Part shown: in pieces, positions 23,703-34,200 of the stretch
Position numbering within the stretch: position 1 is the first letter of the stretch
Layout: each line of letters opens with the position of its first letter
NCBI GenBank assembly: GCA_900404475.1
Contig: OUQQ01000102.1
Coordinates: 7,828-44,600, forward strand
Reading direction: 5' to 3'
Source: Spongospora subterranea
Lineage: Eukaryota > Endomyxa > Phytomyxea > Plasmodiophorida > Plasmodiophoridae
Length of the DNA stretch: 36,773 nt
The notes under the pieces: model-generated
The model's database searches: none
The model's input: the letters and a program-made list of their open reading frames with translations, nothing else
Told to the model about the DNA's origin: nothing
Made by a program: the position numbers and the translations under genes

Positions 23703-25302
23703 ATGTCGTTACTGCATGCAATAGGGCGGCGCGGCCTACGCTGTAGTACCAGCCGATACGCTAATACTAGCGTTGAATCACGTCCTTTAACGGGCCATAA
23801 TAGGGTATCGAGCAAGGAAGATGGAAAGCCGTCGATATTGCGACACATTGGAATGGGACACTTGCTGACAGCTCCCGTGGCGGTGCCTGACGCCGCTTGT
23901 GATATCAGTGTTCCCGCCCCACCCTTCTCCTTGGCGTCGGCCATGATGCCTGGTCAGGCTACCAACATGCGCTTAAATGGAGATATACTGCAACGCCTAC
24001 CTCCTGGCTATCTTGCAAGCCTCGAACGGTATCTGGCTCAAGTCGGATTGCCGCATGCCAACTCCCAATTTATTGCCCAGGCCTTTATACAACCTGTAAA
24101 TCTAGTTACATTTCAACATGTTTCCTTACATTTAAACTACATACAAGTTTCGGGCAAAATTTCTTGTTTTGAATGTCGGTTGATCGCAAGCGTTGAGCTC
24201 ATTTTGTAAATGATCGAGTCCTATGCCCGGACTGTACTGTACGAGATATTGGGTTTATCTATTTTTTCATGACGTTCTTGACCCGTCAAGTTCTGTCGTT
24301 TGCTTTGTGAATATCTGAAATATGTTGTCAGAATTTTGTAACGGATTCGGATCCTAACGCTGCTCTTCCCATACCTGCTCGCAGCCTGGCATTTGTTGGT
24401 GATGCGATATTATCATTCCTTGTGTCCTCCTTTACGATCCAGAAGTCGGGGAATGTATCGCAGGGTAAACTTTCTACCTCTGAACCATTTATCATCTGTG
24501 AACTCGCCCGTTTTTCAAAGTTTCACAACTTCAGGTTTTATCACAAAAACAGTCGCCATTTTCTATTGATCGTTTCGTCGACTTCCTTTTCTTCATGGTT
24601 TTCGATCAACACTGACTTGAAGTTCGCCGATCATAGACAGTCTTCATTTCCGTCGCCTGGCCATGTTGAATAACGACGCACTGTCGCGTACCTTGACGTC
24701 ATCGCCGCTGAGCCTATCTAGGTTCATTATTGTGAGCTCGCGGACTCCAACACCTCGCCGAGCATATTTCAAAATTCAATCAACCGCGTTGGAAGCGTTT
24801 TGCGGCGCTGTCTATCTAGACTCAGGGTTTTCTGCCTGCGTGACCTTGTTTGCAGACCACATTTTACCAGCTTTATGGAAACATCAAGACCAGGGCGTCT
24901 CTTTGGACCCGATTTCTTCTGTTCAAACGACTTGCCAGCGATATCACCACTGTCAGAGCGTGTTTTTAGTCTTTGAATAACGGTTTGCATTAAGAGAACT
25001 TACAGTGTCATTCGACATGTTTTGTTCTGCCGCTATTACTGTTCGTTTTCCGGATATGCTTTGTTCATGTTTTATTCAGAATGTTAATCTTGATCGGTCG
25101 TTCAGGTTTGCCGAATTACCGCGTTTTGGAGTCCATAGACAAATATGATGACAGAGAGAAGCCATCATATACAGTTGGCATATTTATCAAGGGCAAGTGC
25201 GTTGAGAAGGCTGAAGCGGAAACCATATTCGAAGCTAAGAAGGCAGCGGCGCTGAAACTGATCGGTCGCGTCGGCCTCATGTCAAATTCTCTTCTAGTTT
25301 AA
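23703..25302 (+). CDS. RNase III-fold protein, probably mitochondrial ribosomal protein mL44
   Basis: Four exons (23703-24095, 24332-24464, 24637-24951, 25106-25302) join in phase to 345 residues (human mL44 is 332). The N-terminus MSLLHAIGRRGLRCSTSRYA is rich in Arg/Ser with no acids, like a mitochondrial presequence. An RNase III fold follows: helix YLASLERYLAQVGLPHANSQ, the signature RSLAFVGDAILSFLVS at 148-163, LHFRRLAMLNNDALSR, and TALEAFCGAVYLDSG with E228. A C-terminal dsRNA-binding-like domain (about 281-345) reads LPNYRVLESIDKYD...YTVGIFIKG...EAKKAAALKLI. In active enzymes the signature has two glutamates before the conserved Asp; here they are Arg148 and Ala151, and only D155 remains. 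That suggests a non-catalytic, structural role, as in mL44. A divergent mitochondrial RNase III is the alternative. The last intron uses a GTCAGA donor. Confidence 0.78.
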
Positions 25303-25644
25303 AATACAGACTTGCTGCAATTGAGCGAAGATTTTGTTCTTGCCGTAAGCACAATTGCCATGATTGAATGCCTGTGTGTGTGGTCCATGAACGACGCATT
25401 TGAGCCGTTTCATGGAAATCAATGTCCAAACATGAGACTACAGTGGAGATCGTCACCGGTAGAAAGCTATTGGGTAAAGCCTATGATGTATTTGGACGAT
25501 TCCATCTTTGTGCTTAGAATGTTGAATTCCATTTCACGATGTAAATACTCAATGGTTTTGTGATCTGTGGTAGTGTGTTCAGGTCTACCGCAATCTGGTT
25601 TACTGTTATGATATACGAATGTTGTTGTTATATTAAAACGGAGT

Positions 25645-25923
25645 TGATGGCTTCACTTGATTGGGTGCAGCGGGAACGGCCTTTTGCCCGTATCATTACA
25701 GTCTGCCCCGACTAATGTCACCGTCCCCACCGGTATCCGAGCGAGTCATGTTGTTGGTGCTCGGTGCCGGCCTATCAAGATTGTTATGGTGGAAGTCAAT
25801 AGCCAGTGTTTGAATATCGTTCCGGATGGTGTCGGTGCTGTAACTGCTGTTATTCAACATTTAGGTTTTGGACTGACTGTGTGGACCTTTCTCTCGATCC
25901 ATTTCCCGCATGTTCCCAAATAA
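25645..25923 (+). CDS. Possible small gene, hypothetical
   Basis: An ATG at 25645 opens MASLDWVQRERPFARIIT, and a GTC-type donor within ATTACAGTCTGCC could join in phase to the open frame IVMVEVNSQCLNIVPDGVGA ending at TAA 25921-25923. This would give about 65 residues with a hydrophobic C-terminal half. A second internal intron (donor at GTGTTTG, acceptor at ATTTAG) is equally possible and would change the C-terminus. No family recognised. The rest of 25303-26040 shows nothing I can support. Confidence 0.25.
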
Positions 25924-26040
25924 CGCATTGATACTTTGAACATTCACGCAGTTTTCCTTTGACATCATGGTTGCGCTCTGATATCAAAATTGCGCCACGT
26001 TGATGCTGTTGAGTTTGCTGGCATTTTCGGGAAGCTCACC

Positions 26041-26454
26041 ATGATGTTGAGGATTATGCAGAAAGTGGCATTGAGATGTAGGGCGGGCGCCAATAATTAT
26101 AGACCGCCCAATGTCGTCCTAAACAATCGCTGCTTGCGCCCGCGTTTTGCAGCGTCTACACCGAGTCAATCGGATCCCCGCCTGCACATGCTGTTCACGT
26201 GCAAGGTGTGTTCGACTCGCACAGCAAAGTCGATGTCCAAGCAGGCGTATTACCACGGGGTCGTTTTAGCCCGCTGTCCAACATGTACAAATTTGCATTT
26301 GCTGGCCGATAACCTGAACTATTTTGGAGGTGGCAAGCGTAATGTTGAAGACATCCTATCTGAGAAGAACGAGAGCGTCACCCATGTTGACGATGATACC
26401 TGGGAGCTGTCTCCGGAGACCATCGCAGGAGGTGCTGATAAGATTACTTCCTGA
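26041..26454 (+). CDS. DNLZ: DNL-type zinc finger protein (Zim17/Hep1/DNLZ), mtHsp70 escort
   Basis: Single-exon gene of 137 residues. The zf-DNL domain is clear: FTCKVCSTRT with C54 and C57, the AYYHGVVLARCPTC stretch with C79 and C82, then the family-naming NLHLLADNLNYFG. These four cysteines bind one zinc. The family keeps mitochondrial Hsp70 soluble and active in the matrix. The N-terminus MMLRIMQKVALRCRAGANNY is basic and hydrophobic without acids, as expected for a targeting presequence. The open frame extends 17 codons upstream of ATG 26041, but the codons before it look like leader. The C-terminal tail of about 40 residues is acidic. The gene converges with the kinase gene, with 162 bp between the stop codons. 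Confidence 0.93.
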   Translation: MMLRIMQKVALRCRAGANNYRPPNVVLNNRCLRPRFAASTPSQSDPRLHMLFTCKVCSTRTAKSMSKQAYYHGVVLARCPTCTNLHLLADNLNYFGGGKRNVEDILSEKNESVTHVDDDTWELSPETIAGGADKITS

Positions 26455-26616
26455 TTGTCACTAGCGTCACCTCCAACTTGACTATACTATCTATCAATAT
26501 TATTATCGCTTATTCTAACACAGCCCTCTATGCTTCACTGTTCGAGTCGGATTATTAAATTTCATGTTATTTTTAGACACTCATTTTGTTATTGTTGAAT
26601 TTTCCGTGTTAATCGG

Positions 26617-27567
26617 TCATTTCTTTGTTGATCGAAGCCAAGGATGGGCCAGGACGTTGGGCAGCGTGATTCGCGAGCACTGCGGCCGTAACATCGAGGT
26701 GATTAGGTCAAGACATTGCTCGCTGACACGGTGGCGCAAGCCCCATTCGGTCAGGAGAGCTGCTAGGCCATGGCGCGCCATGAACTCATACCGAACATCG
26801 CTAGGCGATGCCACTTCGAACGGTGGAAACCCAAACACAATAATGAACAGGATGATTCCTAGCGACCAGATATCAGCAGCAGGCCCATAGAAACCGTCAC
26901 CAGCGTAAACTTCCGGTGACATATATGATAGCTTTCCAGGTCGGCTGGTCGGATCGCCACGAAATTTGACCCCATCTTGGAAAGACCTTGCTAGCCCGAA
27001 ATCGCAAATTTTCGGCGTCTGATCAGCCATGAGCAGAATATTTTCCAATGATAGGTCCAAATGGCAAATCTGACGGCCGTGAATTATCGTTAAGGCGTTG
27101 GTAAGGCCTCGAAAGATGACAACGGCTCTGTCATTGGCGATGACTCCACGCTCCTTAATCCAGTCGAACAGTTCGCCACATCCTGCGAACTCCATTATCA
27201 GGATATGGCGTTCGTCATCTTCCCGTTGATCATGGTACTGAATAATATTTTGTGACGATGGCATTGCTGCGAGAGAGCGTAATATTTTTGCCTCATTACA
27301 AATATTTTCGCAGATTCTAACCCCGTTCGCAGCCATTCCTCGATCAACCAGACGTTTCAAAGCGATTTTGACAGCGAACAGCTTGCCGGATTGCTTTTCG
27401 CGCATTAAGACGACAGAACCTTGAAGGGTTTTGCAAATAACCCTATCAACATCGTAATCTTCAAGCAAGTTTTTTGGTCCGTGTTGCTGCTTCCAATCAG
27501 TATCATGGGATTTGGCGCGTCTTACCAGCTGGGAGTTCGACGAGTGATTTAGCCCATCCTGGCGCAT
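26617..27567 (-). CDS. Ser/Thr protein kinase with HLDLSLEN catalytic loop
   Basis: Intronless gene of 316 residues that is almost all kinase domain. Lys67 (FAVKIAL) and Glu92 (NEAKIL) form the ATP-binding pair. The hinge region reads LIMEFAGCGELFDWIKERGV, a CAMK/PLK-like pattern. The catalytic loop is HLDLSLENILL with D171 and N176, followed by DFG at 189-191, SPE at 217-219 in place of APE, and ADIWSLGIILFI. The domain ends LAHPWL. All catalytic residues are present, so it should be active. The glycine-rich loop is unusual: ICKTLQGSVVLM keeps only one glycine of the GxGxxG pattern. DLSLEN in place of DLKPEN is a variant I associate with stramenopile and other SAR kinases. No regulatory domain, coiled coil or calcium-binding motif is present. 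Being the only clearly intronless enzyme gene of its size here, it might be a retrocopy. Confidence 0.9.
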   Translation of the reverse strand: MRQDGLNHSSNSQLVRRAKSHDTDWKQQHGPKNLLEDYDVDRVICKTLQGSVVLMREKQSGKLFAVKIALKRLVDRGMAANGVRICENICNEAKILRSLAAMPSSQNIIQYHDQREDDERHILIMEFAGCGELFDWIKERGVIANDRAVVIFRGLTNALTIIHGRQICHLDLSLENILLMADQTPKICDFGLARSFQDGVKFRGDPTSRPGKLSYMSPEVYAGDGFYGPAADIWSLGIILFIIVFGFPPFEVASPSDVRYEFMARHGLAALLTEWGLRHRVSEQCLDLITSMLRPQCSRITLPNVLAHPWLRSTKK

Positions 27568-28001
27568 ATGATTGAAATCCAGGACCGCAGCCTCTGGTTA
27601 GATGTTAAATTAATTCCCAACTATGATATAAAACCCAGTGTCCACTCGATTTGCATGCTGACTCATGGATGTTTATCCAATGATAAGCAACCGGTGAGTC
27701 ATCGCAAAGCTATGACAGTATATCCTCCGAATTTGACCGATGTGTGAGTGCATCCGAGCACAAACAACAAATTGATGAAAAACACGTTTCGAAATCGTGT
27801 GCCAGTTAGCTGGTGCCCATTTGATAAATTCATGCCTCGCGGCCGAGTTGGAAATAAGTAGCGCGCGCGATTGCGGTTCCGGTTATGGTCCACATCGTAT
27901 CTGTCAATGCAATGATAAAGACCTAGAGTACACCGTTTTTGGGTTAAGCGCATAGCCAAAGATGAATTTACAAACTCTCGCAACCGTGGAAATGCAGTTC
28001 T
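27568..28001. other. Upstream region of the kinase gene, no gene called
   Basis: About 430 bases between the SLX4 stop and the kinase start, both minus strand. A minus-strand frame from 27983 to 27699 is open for about 94 codons but is rich in basic and aromatic residues without domain character. I treat it as chance. Confidence 0.4.
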
Positions 28002-29955
28002 TCATGATGTATTGGTTGCCTGGCGATATTTATCGACTGTGTTAATGCCTTGCTCGCGGCAGAAACGGATCACTTCCTGAGAAACACATTGGAATAAACG
28101 GTAAAACAAGAAACCACTGGTTTGCTCACTCGAAGTGGGACAGTGATCTCGGCACGCTTCAACTCGAAATGTAACTCATTCACGTCAACGCTCTAGTAAA
28201 AAATCATCTGATAAGATGCAGAAATTAAAATATAATAGAAAGCAAAACCTGTAGACAGAGGATGTGTTCCAGCAGAAGATCATGTTTGGCGATGAACGAG
28301 AATATTGAATTAACCGGGGGGTTTGACGCAGCGAAATCTGCCTGTTATTGAGTTAAAATCCAAGTTTATTGGAGGTGTTGGTCTCGGCGCCCACCTTTCG
28401 TCTGCGGCGGGGATTAGGCGGGGACCGGAATGGATCCATTGCCGGTAATGTAGGCGCCGGCTCCTGAGGACGATGGATGGTCGCCCAGATGTCAGTCAAT
28501 TCGCGCACCATATAGGTTTTTGATCCCGATCGAAAACCATAGTTTGACATGATTTTCTGAAAAAATCCAGCACAACATCAGAAGGTGCATAGAAGCACTG
28601 GAAATGTAATAGTAAAAATGATTCAGAGAAATTTGCAGACAACTAATTAAAATTCTAAAATACGGAATAGACATCTCGTAGATCAGGTTCGAGACAATTT
28701 TGCAAAAATACTACAAATAATTCCAACGAACTGAAATTATACACAAGAAAGACGTATTACCTTGAGTTCTGGGATTGTCATCGACTGATAATTGGGGCAA
28801 GGAGGGATTGCACTGTTCTCACCTTTTTGATTCTCCTGGTCGCTCGGTGATTCCTCAACCGTCCTCGACAAGGTTGCGTCCATAATGGATGGCGGTGCCG
28901 CACTCTATAAAAAATGAAGTTATGTCAGTTAGATATATGGTTCCGAGTTGGCTCAGAACAGATCAAAGAACTAAGAAGAGATCGATGACTGCATTACAAT
29001 GTTGCCGATGCGTGGCCATCTTCCCAATGCTCCATCATGGTTTGGATCAGATTCCCCTGAATCTCGTTTCGCTCTGGTGGCAACAACGCCATTACAAATT
29101 TCTGTTGTTGTTGTCTGCAAAGGTTGCAATGCCGGTGATAAATTAGGCCTAATCCTTTGACATGGCAACACCTTTCTTGATCGTCGAGAGGATGGCTCAT
29201 AGATGGCCTAACATTTTCAGCAGAATAGTGAGCATGCATGTCGGAACTCTTTGCAAAGAAACTGAACCGCAAACGAAAACTGAAATAGTCGAAAACATAG
29301 TAAGAGATACTTATATATGGTAAGAACTGGATAACCAATGTCAACTTCTCACCAAAATGGCCTTGCGCAGGCGCTGCAGGTTGGAAAGCTCATTGTCGAT
29401 TACAGACAGAATGGCTGGATAAACAACTCCATTGTCGCCATCAAGCATACGCCTACATAAATCCTCAGGTAAAGACGAACACCGGCTTAAATGCCCAGCA
29501 AAATCCTCAGAGGTGGTGAGTTTCACGTGACAAATCCAGCACTGGTTTGCGGATCGTGACATTAGTTCAGGCGGAGAGAACGCTTCCTCTGGCGATAAAC
29601 ATTTCGAAGAAGATATATCCGGGGCCAGGGGCGTAGTTGGCCTTAGCAACGGCGATAGCGCAGCAGGAGATAGTCGAGAGGATGAAACATTCGACAAGAT
29701 TGGATCTGGTTGCAGTGTAGAAGATGAGGTTATGTCGTCATCATCCGAATCAAGAGATTCGACAAGCCTGGTGATATCCGTCGGCGAGATATGCGGCAAA
29801 GCCTGCACATTAACGGTATCGGCTTCACCAACATGTGGCGCCTCCAGCCCGTCCAAACAGTTGTTGATGTGCCTGTTGCGCTGTCCCAGTTCCATTGCAT
29901 TCAGATCGACGTTGCAGATGAAGCAGCTCGCACCATCAGCACCGTCATCACACAT
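28002..29955 (-). CDS. SLX4: SLX4-like structure-specific endonuclease scaffold
   Basis: SLX4 binds the SLX1 nuclease and coordinates Holliday-junction and flap cutting in DNA repair. The first exon (29353-29955) has two zinc-knuckle-like elements: CFICNVDLNAMELGQRNRHI followed by NNC, and CWICHVKLTTSEDFAGHLSR followed by C. These recall the UBZ4-like fingers of SLX4, including the NRHINNCLD form. Downstream, exon PPCPNYQSMTIPELK joins in phase 0 to KIMSNYGFRSGSKTYMVREL (SAP-like). A further splice at PRRRRK|ADFAASNPP leads to HDLLLEHILCLQ, SVDVNELHFELKRAEITVPL and EVIRFCREQGINTVDKYRQ. The last three are the C-terminal SLX1-binding helical domain, ending at TGA 28002. Exons between about 28960 and 29340 were not resolved. 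The protein is far shorter than animal SLX4 and nearer the size of the fungal protein; no BTB domain is seen. The ATG at 29955 directly precedes the first finger. Confidence 0.8.
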
Positions 29956-30294
29956 TTTCCTAGCCGAACGCCTGGTTGTCGACTCCCGTTCGACAATTCA
30001 GCCGTGACGTTAGTTAAACACGAATTACGAGGAGATTTGAACTTTTGAGCACGGTATTGTAGTGCGGATGGATACCGTAGCGTGGCCTTTGCACCAAATC
30101 GTGTCATGTCCTGTTTTGAGACTTTCTCTGAAAATATGACTCGTTCTTATTGGTGCGGGTTACTGCGCTAGTGGATACCGATACCGTACACCTATTATTC
30201 CTACACCTATGTAGGTAGTTGTTGCGGCCTCTGTATCGTGCATTTCAATCAATGTCGTTTAGCGGATCGTATCGTACTACCACTTGGTAATTGG
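29956..30294. other. Divergent intergenic region between SLX4-like and FKARPLP genes
   Basis: About 340 bases containing promoters for both directions. At 30171-30215 is a run with TGGATACCGATACCGTACACC and CACCTATGTAGGTAG, giving short inverted words (CCTATGTAGG). No further gene seen. Confidence 0.4.
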
Positions 30295-31063
30295 ATGGCG
30301 AATGAGGGAGCGGCACCTGCTACCTGTCTCGTGACGACCTCGCCACCACACCAGCGATTCAAACCGGGTACGATTAGCCGGGGAGTGTATTCCCCATTTA
30401 AGATCAAGCAGTCGAATTATAAGCCAACCAGGTATGGGCTCACCCCTCATTTTCCATGAAATTAATATTGCCATATAAGATCAGTATCACCAGAGCTTTT
30501 GCACAGACCAAGGTCGGCAAAACTTCAAGCAGCAGTTCTAGAATTCTCAGGTTTCAAGGTTGGCTGTAACAATATCTTAGGAAAATTCGCCTATTTTACA
30601 AACTTTATTAGGCAAAACATTTGACAAAGAGACGCACTTCGACCCCTTCGTCACATCCAAGTTCCTACGCGCGTCCTGGCACCGATTCACGGCGGAAAAG
30701 TGCCAATATCGCGTCAAAACCGATAGCTGCTATAACTCAACCTGTTTGTCATGTCATCACTATCGATAAGATAGTTTGTGATGCATCATTTTAGCACCCT
30801 TTCAATCTTAAATGTGATGCTCTCATGATTGCACGAAAGGAGAAAGAAATAGAACGTATTCAACGACAAAGCATCGCTGAGGAGTCCAAGAGGCAGTTGT
30901 CGATCGAAGAACAGAAGATCAAAGATCGTGAGTTTGTAAAAGAACTCAATCGGCATATGTTCAAGGTTCAAATTTATATCTGTTTTTGTCACATATATGT
31001 AACGCTCGTCATTCTTAGGCGCGCCCCCTTCCAAAATTTATCGCTCAAAAGAAACAAGTCTGA
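30295..31063 (+). CDS. Coiled-coil protein with FKARPLP (TPX2/FAM161-type) motif
   Basis: Five exons (30295-30431, 30507-30550, 30612-30712, 30795-30965, 31019-31063) join in phase to 165 residues. The N-terminal part is basic (RFKPGTISRGVYSPFKIKQS), the middle reads KTFDKETHFDPFVTSKFLRA and continues to QYRHPFNLKCDALM. The C-terminal third is a charged helix (ARKEKEIERIQRQSIAEESK) ending HMFKARPLPKFIAQKKQV. F-K-A-R-P-x-P directly after a coiled coil is seen in TPX2-type and FAM161-type microtubule or basal-body proteins. With IFT139 nearby in the window, a cytoskeletal or ciliary role is a reasonable inference, not proof. Intron 3 uses a GTCAAA donor. The gene converges with the large secreted-protein gene, 163 bp apart. 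Confidence 0.6.
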
Positions 31064-31226
31064 AAGGTCAATCGCTAGCAGTTGAGGTCAAACGATCGCG
31101 TAATTATCTGAATAAGTCAATCGCAGTTTATGTATTAAATTTCGTAACGGGCTCGTTCTACTTATATCCGTATAGTCAACTCAGTTTAGATTAAATCAGG
31201 GAATTGCTGTTCTCATTCGATAGTAC

Positions 31227-34200
31227 CTAACGAGCTTCATATAATGCCATTCTCGATCTTGGCGTTTGGCCATCCTCTGGCGATATTACCATTGGCGCCA
31301 ATATTTGCTGCAACATCGCCTGATCGTTGCGCATGGCAGGACTGACAGACTGTCTGTTTGAAAAGCGCTGTCCTCCCTGCACATTGCCGACAGCAGGTTC
31401 CTGGGCGAACTCAAACAATTGCCCATTTGGTCCAGGAGGCGTATTTTGATCGTCGCCAATGAACAGATTTGGGGTCAGCTGCTGATTCCCGGTGTATCTT
31501 TCGTTGGGAATTCGTTGGAATAGCTCAGATCCACGGACGTCATTTGCAGAGATAGAGTTAGGGTATATACTACGAAATAGTGGATTCTCCGGTGCAAGTT
31601 CAGGTGCTAAAGTAACCTCTTGATTCGTTTTCAAATCTCGGGCAGATATCGTAGTTATTCGATATGCATCGATCTCAGCCTTCCGTTCGCGCTCAGCTAA
31701 AATCCGTGCTGAATCATTGAACGAGTTGTTAATCTTTTCCACGGCCGTGGCATCTTCAGCAGCAAATTCGCGCTGTGTCGTGTTTCCTTGATATTGCCCC
31801 GAAAAGCCCACTTCGCTTTGCTGAGAGTCATTGACGTGACCGGCGCTACCATGATGAGCGTGCAACACATTTCCAAACGCACCCATCAAAATCCCGACTT
31901 CGGTCGCGGTTTCGTTAAACATTTCATGTCCACCGATATCACTTTCAACATGGGAATTCTTTACAATCGCTTCTTTCCCAAAGGCGTCAACAACCGACAC
32001 GTTAGATTTTCCAATGGACATCATCGTGGCCGTTGCATTTCGCAAGGTCTCATCCGCCTTCACGGGAGTTACCCGTTCACCGCTGGCGTGGAATGTTCCC
32101 TGAGCTCCCGAGTTTACATGGTGTTCATGCAATATCTTCATGATAGAATCTGCCAGAGCCTGATCACTAGTTGCGTTAGTGTCTCTGATCCCATGACCTT
32201 TTCGATTTGCTTCAGTATGGGCCCGTTCCGCTTTCATCTCCTCCAGAATGGCGTCCAGGTTTGCAGACGCAGATACTGGCGCTACACTCTCTGAAGTCGT
32301 CAATGATCCGTTTGTGACTGTTGAAATTCCAACGCTCACAGCTTTCTTCTTAGGGTTTACTCTTTCACCGCTGACATGTGGCGATACCTGAATTGGTTTT
32401 TGTTTGTGGTTCTTACGGTGGATTTGAATTCCGTTGCTGGTCCTTGTACCTTGTCCATGTGCTAGTTTACTTGATGACCCCGGCTTTCCCTTATTGCCAG
32501 CGATGGTTTCTGTGTGATTAGAACTTGTTGATGAGTTCAATTTCACAATTTGCCAAGTTTTAATTTCAGCTGTGTTGTTATTACGTCCATCTTGTAATAC
32601 TTGCTGCACACTGATTGCGGCCGGGCCATTAATGCTCATAGCTGTCGTCCCGTTGCCAGAAATACCGATATCTTCATTACTTAGCAAGTCCGGTTTAGGA
32701 AGTATTGCTGTTCCTTTCATTCCATTCGACACGGCATACGTAATATTACCGTTCAGCTGGGTTGTTTCTGCAGAACTGCTCTCGGATTGCGTTTCGTTGC
32801 GATGCAAGTGTGTCTCGTGTGGCATTGCGCTCGAATTAGCCGTTGTAGAGTTGATGTAGACTTGTTTCGGTATTCCTCCTGAAGCATTACGAGACAGTTG
32901 CATAGGTCCCTTGGTCGTTAGCAGCAAGCTTGAGTTAACGGCCACCTCTAAAGAACTGTTTGTGACACGATTCTTCATGTCTGTATCATTACGAGACAAT
33001 TGCATAGGTCTCTCGGTCTTTAGCAGCATGCTTGAGTTAACGGCCATTTCTGAAGAACTGTTTGCGAGGTGACTCTTCGTATCCTGTACATCATTACCAG
33101 AAAATTGCATAGGTCCCTTGGTCGTTAGCAGCATGCTTGAGTTAATGGCCATTTCTGAAGAACTGTTTGCGACACGATTCTTCATGTCTACATCATTACG
33201 AGACAATTGCATGGGACCCTCTGACTTCAGCAGAATGCTTGAGTTAACGGCCATTTCTGAAGAACGATTCTTCACATCCTCTTCACCGCTGCGAGACAAG
33301 TACAGAGGTCCTCCCGCCCGTTCAATCGTGGTCGAATTAACCGAAATATTTGAAAACTTGTTGTCAACTTGCTCTTTTGTGTTTGCTGATCCGTTACGAG
33401 ACGATTCTTTAGGTCCCTCGGTCAGTAGCAACATGCTTGAGTTAACGCTCATTTCTGAAGTACGATTTACGACGTGATTCGGCGTATTCTCTGAACCGTT
33501 ACGGGACAAATACATAAGCACTCCCGCCCGTGGAATCGTACTCGAATTAACCACCAAGTTTGAATACTTGTTTTCGCCTTGATTCGTCATGTCTTTCTTT
33601 TCATTACGAGGGAAATGCATAGGTCCTTCGGTCATTAGCAACATGCTTGAGTTAACGGTCGTATTTGAAGACCTGTTTAAGACGTGATTGGCTATATTGT
33701 CTGAGCCCTGGCGAGGCATGTACACGAGCCCTCCAGACCGTTGCAACATGCTTGAGTTGATTATCGGCATTTGTTGAACTGTCGCCCCAGTTTTGGGTGA
33801 ATCCGTTGAAGTTACCATTTGCATTGTGGCCCCATTCAAGTTTGACTGTGTCAACGGTACCTGCTTTGGTATTTTCCCATCCTTGGAGCTTGTTTCACTC
33901 TTGAGCATATCGACTGACCCAATCACGGCGTCAATCTCCTTGGTGTCAACTACGCTCGTCATATCATTATCATGACAAGCCGGCGGAGATACCACCACAA
34001 TGTCGCTCCCTTTCAGGTTTCCGGTGGATGCGTTTTGCAGCACACGTTCCTCTCGGTTCAGATAGTTTGGTTGACTATCTCGAACCAAGCCACCAAAACT
34101 CCAGATAGACTTGACTTGGTCTCCAGCAGTTTCCCGCACATGAACCGATTCAGCGGTAAGTTTGTCATCAACTGGTGGCAAATTGAATGGAAACGGCAGT

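Noticed and set aside
27699..27983. Minus-strand open frame of 94 codons upstream of the kinase
   Set aside because: Composition is not protein-like, and the SLX4 gene ends at 28002 with no continuing splice.
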